Shown one piece after another: positions 1 to 4,908 of a stretch of DNA of 8,488 nucleotides. This DNA is from Clostridia bacterium. Its GTDB lineage: Bacteria; Bacillota; Clostridia; Christensenellales; CALWSW01. Both the position numbers and the translations under genes were made by a program. The notes below the pieces were generated by a model. The model was not told where the DNA came from and did no database searches. It saw nothing but the letters and a program-made list of their open reading frames with translations. Numbering within the stretch: the first letter of the stretch is position 1; every line of letters starts with the position of its first letter. The stretch is taken from assembly GCA_019421925.1 (NCBI GenBank), contig JAHZEH010000053.1, positions 1 to 8,488 of the forward strand. Reading direction: 5' to 3'.

Positions 1-223
1 CCAACACACGGTGCAGGGGCATCTCCTCGGACTGCCGGGACCACTTCTCCCCGGTATAGCGCCACACTTTGGCGGAGATATCCACCTTGCCCCGGTCGTT
101 CCACTGGGCCAAACCCAGAGAGAGTCCCTGGGCGTCCGTCTCATAGGCCCTCCGCCCGTCGATGTGCTCATAGTCCTCGGCCACAATAACAGGCTTATGT
201 TTCAAATTCGTTGGAATCTTCAT
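1..223 (-). CDS. DUF6530-like small hypothetical protein (5' part only)
   Basis: The gene starts at an ATG (complement 221-223) and runs off the left edge, so only the first 74 residues are visible. An AGGAGA ribosome site lies 5-6 bases upstream (around 229-236), which supports this start. The visible protein begins MKIPTNLKHKPVIVAEDYEH and later has EKWSRQSEEMPLHRVL. It is hydrophilic, with no signal peptide or membrane segment in the visible part. From memory this pattern (KPVIV..Y..IDGR, then SAKVWR.(S/T)GEKWSRQSEE.PLHRVLD) matches the uncharacterised DUF6530 family; I know no function for it. Transcription probably starts just upstream from a sigma-A promoter overlapped by a palindrome, so the gene looks individually regulated and separate from the sigma/anti-sigma pair behind it. 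The reading frame is very likely real; the family name is tentative. Confidence 0.8.
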   Translation of the reverse strand, partial: MKIPTNLKHKPVIVAEDYEHIDGRRAYETDAQGLSLGLAQWNDRGKVDISAKVWRYTGEKWSRQSEEMPLHRVL

Positions 224-242
224 ATCAGCTCTCCTTTTTTAT

Positions 243-265
243 TTACTAATTTACTAAATTAGTAA
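243..265. promoter_or_regulatory. 23-bp palindromic operator candidate over the -10/+1 region
   Basis: The two arms TTACTAATTTA (243-253) and TAAATTAGTAA (255-265) are exact reverse complements around a single centre base (254). The site covers the end of the -10 box and the predicted start point, the usual place for a repressor operator. The arms also contain repeated TTACTAA/TTAGTAA half-sites. No T-run follows, so it is not a terminator. Winged-helix dimers such as HxlR or MarR types bind A+T-rich palindromes of this sort, but the regulator cannot be named from the window. Confidence 0.55.
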
Positions 266-290
266 TATCACGATTGTCCCCCTATGTCAA
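262..290 (-). promoter_or_regulatory. sigma-A-type promoter of the DUF6530-like gene
   Basis: Reading the minus strand there is a perfect -35 box TTGACA (285-290), a 17-base spacer and a -10 box TATTAC (262-267, 4 of 6 consensus bases). The predicted start point near 255 leaves a leader of about 30 bases before the ribosome site and ATG at 223. The -10 box overlaps the palindrome described separately. Confidence 0.7.
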
Positions 291-300
291 GCGCCCCACC

Positions 301-335
301 CCCCAAAAAACGAAAAAGAGCCCCCTTGGGGGCTC
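301..335 (-). terminator. intrinsic terminator of the sigma/anti-sigma operon
   Basis: GAGCCCCC (318-325) pairs with GGGGGCTC (328-335), a strong GC-rich stem. On the minus strand it is followed directly by TTTTTCGTTTTTT. It starts 13 bases past the stop codon of the anti-sigma gene (349-351), so it ends that transcript before the promoter of the next gene. Confidence 0.88.
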
Positions 336-348
336 CTCTCCGTTCCGT

Positions 349-1266
349 TTACTTCTGAACAGGCCCGTTCGCCGCCAGAATATCGCGGATGGCCTCAGGA
401 TTGATGGTAAAAGTCTGTGCGCCCATATAGCCGGGGGCCACCTCGTACTCCTCAAAGGAGATGACCAGCCTGCTTTCGGCGTCGATGTAGAAATTCTGAT
501 CCTCCCTGATCCGCGTGAAGACCCAATCCTCCACATCAGTCTCCCCATCGATAAAATAGCTCTGGCTCTCATCCGCCGCCATGCGCTCTTTCATCTGGCG
601 CAGGATGTCCCCGCTGATGGCCCCGGCATAGTCCGCGTCCTGCTGGAAGAGGTCGCGGAGCTCCAGAATCCTGCCCGTCCCCTTGTCCACCGTGTAATAG
701 AAGGGCTTCTGATAGGCGCTGGCGCCCAAGAATACGGTGTCCATCTTGACGCTCAGAATCCGCTCGGTGTCCGTCACAACCTGATAGGTGGACTCAATGC
801 TGGAATGGGCGGTCTCCCCCTCGACGGGCCCCAGCTCCTGGGCCGCCTTGACATCCGCATGGTACTGGGCAATGAGAGCGTCCGCATACTGTTCGAACCT
901 CTCATTGAGCGCCCTTTGAACATCCTGGTCCTCCAGCCCCTCCACATGGGGAATCTGAATCCTGGCCTCGTAGCCGCCGCTCTCCTCCTCGTACTCCCGG
1001 AAAGTGACGATCCTGGCAATGGAGCCAATCAGAGGCACCCTCTCCAGCGCATACGCCACGCTGGAGCTGGTGTTTACCGCAACTGTCAGAGCGGCGAAGG
1101 CCGCCGCCGCAGATATGCCCACACGTTTTACCCATTTCATTGGCCGATTCCTTCTTTCTTCCCGTCTTGCTTTTTTTATGGTGAATTCCAGCCGCCCGGA
1201 GAGCTCCTCCGGGGGAACCACCAACTCATATTGTTCTTTGAGATTCTCCATTTCACTGCGTTTCAT
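349..1266 (-). CDS. rsiV: RsiV-like membrane anti-sigma factor (DUF3298 type)
   Basis: This 305-residue protein is the predicted inhibitor of the ECF sigma factor encoded just upstream. Residues 1-48 form a charged cytoplasmic segment that would bind the sigma factor; residues about 49-70 (VGISAAAAFAALTVAV...) are one membrane segment; the rest is extracytoplasmic. Directly after the membrane segment comes AYALERVPLIGSIARIVTFR, typical of RsiV proteins, and the C-terminal half (about 165-290, with YYTVDKGTGRILELRDLF and LVISFEEYEVAPGYMG) is the DUF3298 fold. In Bacillus and Clostridioides, RsiV binds lysozyme and is then cut by signal peptidase and an intramembrane protease, freeing SigV. An A-x-A motif (residues 71-73) right after the membrane helix could be the first cleavage site; that is inference. 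The ATG overlaps the sigma stop codon (ATGA) and has a GGGAG ribosome site, so translation is probably coupled. Lysozyme sensing is not shown by the sequence. Confidence 0.88.
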   Translation of the reverse strand: MKRSEMENLKEQYELVVPPEELSGRLEFTIKKARREERRNRPMKWVKRVGISAAAAFAALTVAVNTSSSVAYALERVPLIGSIARIVTFREYEEESGGYEARIQIPHVEGLEDQDVQRALNERFEQYADALIAQYHADVKAAQELGPVEGETAHSSIESTYQVVTDTERILSVKMDTVFLGASAYQKPFYYTVDKGTGRILELRDLFQQDADYAGAISGDILRQMKERMAADESQSYFIDGETDVEDWVFTRIREDQNFYIDAESRLVISFEEYEVAPGYMGAQTFTINPEAIRDILAANGPVQK

Positions 1267-1751
1267 AGTGCCGTGCTCCCTTCTGAAACCTCAATCTTCA
1301 TTTTGGACAGCGCCCGGTACAGCCGGGTTTTGACAGTACTCTCCTTCTCCCCGAGAATCTGAGCGATCTCCGCAAGTTTTCGGTCCTCAAAGAACCGGAG
1401 GATCACCACGGCCCGGGACTTCTCATCCAGTACGTCCAGCGCCTCCCATACGTCCAGCCTCTGATAGGCGTCCTCATAGGACCCGGCCAGTTCCTCCTCA
1501 AACGGGGCCTCCCGCTTGTTCCTGCGCAGAAAATCCAATGCTGTGTTCACGACGACCCGGTAAATCCAGGTGCTGAGATATTCGGGGCTATGGATGCGTT
1601 CCCGGGCGCGCAGCGTCTTGTAGGCCGCCTCCTGCACAATGTCCATGGCGTCGTCCGGGTTGTGGACATAGCTGTACGCCAGGCGGTACATCCGGTTTTG
1701 GTCTTTCCGGAGCTGCTCTTCGATCAATTCTATTTTTAAAGTACCATTCAA
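1263..1751 (-). CDS. sigV: ECF RNA polymerase sigma factor, SigV-like
   Basis: A 162-residue sigma-70 family protein with only regions 2 and 4. Region 2 spans about residues 17-80 (MYRLAYSYVHNPDDAMDIVQEA, then TWIYRVVVNTALDFLRRNK), region 4 about 102-155 (EALDVLDEKSRAVVILRFFE, then LAEIAQILGEKESTVKTRLY, the helix-turn-helix for the -35 box). It resembles Bacillus subtilis SigV over its whole length. I start it at a TTG codon (1749-1751): a GGGAGG ribosome site lies 9 bases upstream, the protein then has the length of its relatives, and the ECF promoter at 1806-1835 would start RNA near 1800, downstream of the in-frame ATG at 1820. It overlaps the anti-sigma gene by 4 bp, the standard sigma/anti-sigma layout. 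Predicted role: activate envelope-stress or lysozyme-resistance genes once RsiV is removed. The target genes are not here. Confidence 0.9.
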   Translation of the reverse strand: MNGTLKIELIEEQLRKDQNRMYRLAYSYVHNPDDAMDIVQEAAYKTLRARERIHSPEYLSTWIYRVVVNTALDFLRRNKREAPFEEELAGSYEDAYQRLDVWEALDVLDEKSRAVVILRFFEDRKLAEIAQILGEKESTVKTRLYRALSKMKIEVSEGSTAL

Positions 1752-1805
1752 AGCGTGGTATCCTCCCTGCTGCAGCGTGGCGTTCCCTCTTGTCGGGTAC
1801 ATCCT

Positions 1806-1835
1806 ATAGACGGGGGGCAAAAATGGAAAGTTTCA
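1806..1835 (-). promoter_or_regulatory. autoregulatory ECF (SigV-type) promoter
   Basis: The minus strand reads TGAAACTTT (the -35 hexamer is 1830-1835), then CGTCTAT (1806-1812), with 17 bases between TGAAAC and CGTC. TGAAAC-N16/17-CGTC is the classic ECF promoter form in Firmicutes, matching known SigV/SigW/SigM promoters. It lies about 55 bases before the sigma TTG start, so the sigma factor most likely transcribes its own operon. Confidence 0.82.
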
Positions 1836-1880
1836 CCCCGTCCCATTTTTCTCCCCTGCGTCCGTCCCTCCCCGGCCGGA

Positions 1881-1914
1881 AAACGTACAGCCGCGGAGCT
1901 GAGCTCCGCGGCTG
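1881..1914 (-). terminator. strong hairpin, probable terminator of the methyltransferase gene
   Basis: CAGCCGCGGAGCT (1888-1900) and AGCTCCGCGGCTG (1902-1914) are perfect inverted copies around one base (1901). On the minus strand the stem is followed by TACGTTTTCC, a short and weak T-run. It lies about 100 bases past the methyltransferase stop codon and about 50 bases before the ECF promoter, so insulating the sigma operon is the likeliest job. The poor T-run leaves open a plain RNA hairpin or a protein-binding palindrome. Confidence 0.5.
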
Positions 1915-2015
1915 CAATGAATCCTGTTGGGGAGAGCGGATTTCCGCGGTCCGGTCCCGCGCCGCTTTGATCTGCGCCCCTATCCCCCTGCCCGGCGACC
2001 GGCCTCCTGAACGGC

Positions 2016-3002
2016 TCATTTGCCAAGGGCGGGATGCAGGGCCGCCTGGTTTTCAGTTTTCTCATCCCCTCCCGGCGATCCCATCAGGCGGGCAACGGCT
2101 TCCATATGCCGGGCATCCGTTCCGCAGCATCCCCCCATGATCTTGAGCCCCATGTCCCGCCTCAGCCGCTGCATGCCGCGCGCCAGGCCGCCGGGCTCCG
2201 AGCAGAACAGCTCCTCGGCCCCATCCAGCTCGGAGTAATCCAGGGGGGATGTATTGGCCTGAATCCCCAGGAATCTCTTCCGAACCAGGGCGGTTCTGTT
2301 AAAGGGCTGGTTCAGGGCCTCATAGGCAATAGAGGGATGGACACAGTTGGTCATATAGCAGAGCGGCGGGCAGGCCATGCTCCCGTCGATCCGGTCGATC
2401 GCCGTGTGGATCGCCGTCCCATCGATCAGCCTGCCGTCCCTCCGGATGGTAAAGCTGATGATATAGGGCAGGCCGGTGCCGGACATGGCCCCCGCCATCC
2501 CCACCGCCTCCGGAAGGGTGGGCATGATCCCTGCGAAGAGAAAGTCCGCGCCGCCATCCCTCAGGCGCTCCGCCTGCCAGCGGTGGAATTCCCGGCTTTC
2601 GCTCTCGTTCAAGGCGCCCTGCCCCGTATACGCGTCGCCCCGGCATCCCATGAGACCGCCCACATACATCTCGATTCCGCTCTCCCGCTGTATCTCCCGC
2701 AGGAAACGGACGTTTTTCTCCAGAAGCTCCCCTCCTCTTCCCGCCAGCGCCATGCGCTCCCGGTTGGCCCGGCGGGTTGGCGTGGCCGCCAGGAAGGGCA
2801 GCTCATATCTGCGGGCAATCCCAACATATTGCAGCCAAAGCTCCCGCAGCGCCCTTCTCCCCTCCTCTGATTCGACGAGGGAAGCCATAGCGATCTGCGG
2901 GTCAAATGAGAGGCGGTACTCCCTCTTGAGGCGTTCCCCCAGAGCCCCCTCCATCAAAATGGCGGGCTTCTCTCTCAGACAGGTCCGAATGTCCACCGGC
3001 AT
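2016..3002 (-). CDS. homocysteine S-methyltransferase family protein
   Basis: A 328-residue cytoplasmic protein with the Pfam S-methyl_trans (homocysteine-binding) barrel and nothing else. Such enzymes move a methyl group from a donor such as S-methylmethionine, S-adenosylmethionine or methyl-folate to the zinc-bound thiol of homocysteine or a related thiol. The zinc ligands are present: Cys220 in CYMTNCVHP and Cys292-Cys293 in IMGGCCGTDARHM. The start LMEGALGERLKREY matches the family's first strand and loop. It lacks the folate and cobalamin modules of MetH and the reductase part of YitJ, so it is nearest to stand-alone MmuM-type proteins, but donor and acceptor cannot be told from sequence. 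The ATG (3000-3002) has an AAAGGAAG ribosome site. It lies 65 bp downstream of the hydrolase gene with a hairpin between them; readthrough or a weak promoter inside that gap must supply its transcription. Confidence 0.85.
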   Translation of the reverse strand: MPVDIRTCLREKPAILMEGALGERLKREYRLSFDPQIAMASLVESEEGRRALRELWLQYVGIARRYELPFLAATPTRRANRERMALAGRGGELLEKNVRFLREIQRESGIEMYVGGLMGCRGDAYTGQGALNESESREFHRWQAERLRDGGADFLFAGIMPTLPEAVGMAGAMSGTGLPYIISFTIRRDGRLIDGTAIHTAIDRIDGSMACPPLCYMTNCVHPSIAYEALNQPFNRTALVRKRFLGIQANTSPLDYSELDGAEELFCSEPGGLARGMQRLRRDMGLKIMGGCCGTDARHMEAVARLMGSPGGDEKTENQAALHPALGK

Positions 3003-3017
3003 ATCTTCCTTTCAGAA

Positions 3018-3052
3018 TAGAATCTAAAACGGCATGCCTTCGCATGCCGTTT
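3018..3052 (-). terminator. hairpin terminator or attenuator between hydrolase and methyltransferase genes
   Basis: AAACGGCATGC (3027-3037) and GCATGCCGTTT (3042-3052) form an 11-bp perfect stem with a 4-base loop. On the minus strand it runs into GTTTTAGATTCT, a moderate T-run, 15 bases past the hydrolase stop. The symmetric A and T flanks would allow it to work in either direction. Only about 24 bases separate it from the methyltransferase ATG. Confidence 0.65.
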
Positions 3053-3067
3053 TCTCTGCCGTCCGCT

Positions 3068-3895
3068 TTACAGCTTGGCCAGGAAGCTCTCCAGAACGCC
3101 GTTCCAGCGCTCCGGATACTCGTAAAACATCAGATGCCCGCCCATGACATAAGTCTCAGTCCCCGGGAAGTTCCCCTCAAACCAGGGCTTGGCAACGCCG
3201 GACCAGTGCTCGGCGATGTACATGAGGGAGGGCAGAGTCTCGCCGATCTCCTTGGCGACGTCCACATAGTTGGAGAACATCGCGTCGCAGAACAGAGCCC
3301 TGGCCACCCAGTAGGGGGTCTTGCTGTGGATGTCCATCAGCGCCTCCAGCTCATCGTCGTCCGGCGTGTGCTGGAGCATGATGCCTGTTGTGTAGTCCCG
3401 GAAGAAGTCATGGCAGCCCTCGGGCGTGATAAGCAGGGTGCTGGCCACCTCGCTGAGCTCCTCAATGGTGCCCTCCGTCCACACCTGGGGATCGGGATGG
3501 AGAGGCAGGGGGGACATATCAATGGTGACGGCCGCCTTGACCCGCGACTTGCCAAACTGGCGGATATAGCTCCATACCTCCAGATTGCCCGTGGACCAGC
3601 CCACCAGCACCACGTCTTTGAGATCCAGCGCCTCGATGAGCCTGGCCAGGTCCCTGCCGTGGGTGAGATAGTCGTTGCCGTCCACCGTCTTGGAGGACCA
3701 GCCCTGCCCGCGGGGGTCAATGGCAATGGCCCGGTTGGTCCTGGAGAAGTGCTCGATCTGTGCGGCGAATATCTCGCTTGAATAGGTCAGGCCGGGGATA
3801 AAGATGATGGGATCCCCCTCGCCCTTCTCCACGTAGTGCAGTTCCAGATTGGGTCCCAGACCCAGGTAACGGCTCTCCTTGCAGTCTTTAGACAT
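3068..3895 (-). CDS. alpha/beta-fold hydrolase
   Basis: A 275-residue soluble hydrolase of the AB_hydrolase_1 type. The order of motifs is usual: IIFIPGLTYSS (about 30-40, oxyanion-hole HG-like loop), AIDPRGQGWSS (58-68), the nucleophile elbow VGWSTGN with Ser101, a cap region rich in Trp, Phe and acidic residues (about 130-215), and the C-terminal catalytic His254 in MGGHLMFYEYPERWN. The catalytic acid is not obvious: the strand that normally ends in G-x-x-D reads SLMYIAEHW, so Glu229 or Asp126 (TIDMSP) are candidates. Substrate unknown; esterase, lactonase and C-C hydrolase members share this fold. I chose the ATG at 3893-3895 because CAGGAGGGC lies 6-8 bases upstream; the in-frame ATG eight codons earlier lies upstream of that site and has none of its own. 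A promoter at 3950-3978 serves it. Confidence 0.85.
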   Translation of the reverse strand: MSKDCKESRYLGLGPNLELHYVEKGEGDPIIFIPGLTYSSEIFAAQIEHFSRTNRAIAIDPRGQGWSSKTVDGNDYLTHGRDLARLIEALDLKDVVLVGWSTGNLEVWSYIRQFGKSRVKAAVTIDMSPLPLHPDPQVWTEGTIEELSEVASTLLITPEGCHDFFRDYTTGIMLQHTPDDDELEALMDIHSKTPYWVARALFCDAMFSNYVDVAKEIGETLPSLMYIAEHWSGVAKPWFEGNFPGTETYVMGGHLMFYEYPERWNGVLESFLAKL

Positions 3896-3949
3896 TGTTC
3901 GGCCCTCCTGACAATTCATTGTTCTGTGGGAAAAATCCCCCTGTTTTTC

Positions 3950-3978
3950 AGTGTAACATCGCCGGGCCGCTGAAACAA
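3950..3978 (-). promoter_or_regulatory. extended -10 promoter of the hydrolase gene
   Basis: On the minus strand: TTGTTT (3973-3978), a 17-base spacer, then TACACT (3950-3955) preceded by TGT, giving an extended -10 (TGTTACACT). The predicted start near 3943 leaves a leader of about 48 bases. The -35 box lies only 18 bases past the mntP stop codon, and I see no convincing terminator for mntP, so some mntP transcripts may read into the hydrolase gene. Confidence 0.55.
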
Positions 3979-3995
3979 GCGAAAAGGGCGCTCCG

Positions 3996-4562
3996 TCACA
4001 GGATTCCTGTGTGTTCCAGCAGGATTTTCACACCCATCAGGATAAGGATTGCGCCCCCTGCAAGCTCCGCCTTGGATTTGAAACGGTTGCCAAAGACATT
4101 GCCCACTTTGACGCCCAGGGCGGAGAGCAGAAAGGTGGTCGCGCCGATGAAGGCGACTGCCAGCCAGATATTCACCTGCAGGAAGGCAAAGGTCACGCCC
4201 ACGGCGAGAGCGTCAATGCTGGTGGCCAGGGCGAGCATGACCATGTTCCTGAAGTCAAAGGAGGCGTCGCATTCCTCGCACTCATCCCCCGGATGCAGGG
4301 CCTCCCGGATCATATTGACGCCGATGATGCACAGCAGCACCAGCGCAATCCAGTGGTCCACCGCCTTGATCTTCTCCTCGAACTGCACGCCCAGGAAGTA
4401 TCCCACAAGGGGCATCAGCGCCTGAAAGCCCCCGAAGTACAGGCCCGTCAGGCCCGCCTTTCCCCAGCTCATCCGCCGCAGGGAGAGCCCCTTGCAGACG
4501 GACACGGCAAACGCATCCATGGAGAGCCCCACCGCGATCAGCAAAATTTCCCAAACACCCAT
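3996..4562 (-). CDS. mntP: manganese efflux pump MntP
   Basis: A 188-residue inner-membrane protein of the MntP (YebN, DUF204) family, which exports Mn2+ and prevents manganese poisoning. It shows the two-fold repeat of the family: GLSMDAFAVSVCKGL near residues 12-26 and ALATSIDALAVGVTFAF near 111-127, with Asp16 and Asp117 at the positions known to be needed for transport, plus the conserved GLYFGGFQALMPLVGYFLG (about 40-58). Six membrane segments are evident, with a short cytoplasmic loop DECEECD (93-99) whose acidic and Cys residues might bind metal. The ATG at 4560-4562 is chosen because an AGGAGG site sits 6-7 bases before it and relatives start here; an upstream in-frame ATG (4613) would fall inside the riboswitch. 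The riboswitch ahead of the gene independently supports a manganese role. Confidence 0.95.
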   Translation of the reverse strand: MGVWEILLIAVGLSMDAFAVSVCKGLSLRRMSWGKAGLTGLYFGGFQALMPLVGYFLGVQFEEKIKAVDHWIALVLLCIIGVNMIREALHPGDECEECDASFDFRNMVMLALATSIDALAVGVTFAFLQVNIWLAVAFIGATTFLLSALGVKVGNVFGNRFKSKAELAGGAILILMGVKILLEHTGIL

Positions 4563-4587
4563 AACCGTCCTCCTGACCAGATTCCAC

Positions 4588-4630
4588 AAAAAAAGGCGGG
4601 ACTCTCTGCGCAAAGCAGATAAGTCTCACC
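4588..4630 (-). terminator. riboswitch-controlled terminator of mntP
   Basis: GGTGAGACTTATCTGC (complement of 4615-4630) can pair with GCAGAGAGTCCCGCC (complement of 4595-4609), with one bulged A, one mismatch and a few wobbles, followed by seven Ts (4588-4594). Its 5' arm contains both the conserved GAGACT segment and the 3' strand of P1. Folding of the Mn2+-bound aptamer would therefore block the terminator: a transcriptional ON switch. Confidence 0.85.
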
Positions 4631-4702
4631 ATTTAAAACGAAGCCAGATAAAGCTATCAGTATGTTGACTTCATTACACCGCGTGCTGATTACTCCCTTA
4701 TC
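4618..4702 (-). ncRNA. yybP-ykoY manganese riboswitch aptamer
   Basis: On the minus strand the leader holds the signature elements in order: AAGGGAGTAATC, GTCAACATACTGAT and GGTGAGACTT. P1 forms from GATAAG (4697-4702) and CTTATC (4618-4623); the next stem pairs ATCAG with CTGAT. The yybP-ykoY class binds Mn2+ between its two conserved loops and is found ahead of mntP and related metal genes. It begins 2-3 bases after the predicted start point and ends about 55 bases before the mntP ATG. Confidence 0.9.
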
Positions 4703-4710
4703 GTGCCCTG

Positions 4711-4739
4711 ATTATACCGGTTTGGGACAGGCCTGTCAA
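4711..4739 (-). promoter_or_regulatory. consensus sigma-A promoter of the mntP riboswitch transcript
   Basis: TTGACA (4734-4739), exactly 17 bases, then TATAAT (4711-4716): a perfect match to the housekeeping consensus. The start point should be near 4704. The -35 box overlaps the 12-bp palindrome GACAGGCCTGTC (4726-4737). Such a strong promoter makes sense if control is left to the riboswitch. Confidence 0.92.
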
Positions 4740-4778
4740 TAAACCCGGGGTAATTTTCTTTCGACAGGGCTCCGGTAA

Positions 4779-4807
4779 TTGCGCGAACCGGGCCGCTGGT
4801 GTATTCT
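4779..4807 (+). promoter_or_regulatory. probable promoter of the sensory hydrogenase operon
   Basis: TTGCGC (4779-4784), a 17-base spacer and TATTCT (4802-4807) suit a moderate sigma-A promoter, with a start near 4814 and a leader of about 95 bases. CCGGT (4772-4776) and ACCGG (4787-4791) form a small inverted repeat around the -35 box that could bind a regulator. I see no Rex-type TTGTG-N8-CACAA site. Confidence 0.4.
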
Positions 4808-4908
4808 TTAACTATCAAATCCATCCCCGGCAGACAGGAGAAGGCGGCAGGCCGTGCAAACCGTTTTTGCTCCCGCCCGCCGGGGGTATCGAGCCAAGGG
4901 AGGACCCC

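Noticed and set aside
274..1362. A 362-codon plus-strand open frame opposite the anti-sigma gene
   Set aside because: The opposite strand encodes a clear RsiV-type protein with promoter, overlap and terminator in agreement; this frame has no family features and crosses the terminator.
1752..1820. N-terminal extension of the sigma factor from the ATG at 1820
   Set aside because: It lies upstream of the expected RNA start of the ECF promoter, has no ribosome site, and is absent from the family.
1755..2140. Small open frames on both strands in the gap between the sigma factor and the methyltransferase
   Set aside because: They are Arg/Pro/Ser-rich GC-driven translations running over a palindrome and a promoter, with no start signals.
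3997..4011. 15-bp palindrome CACAGGATTCCTGTG over the mntP stop codon as a terminator
   Set aside because: The stem is only 6 bp with a 3-base loop and no T-run follows directly, so I do not call it a terminator.
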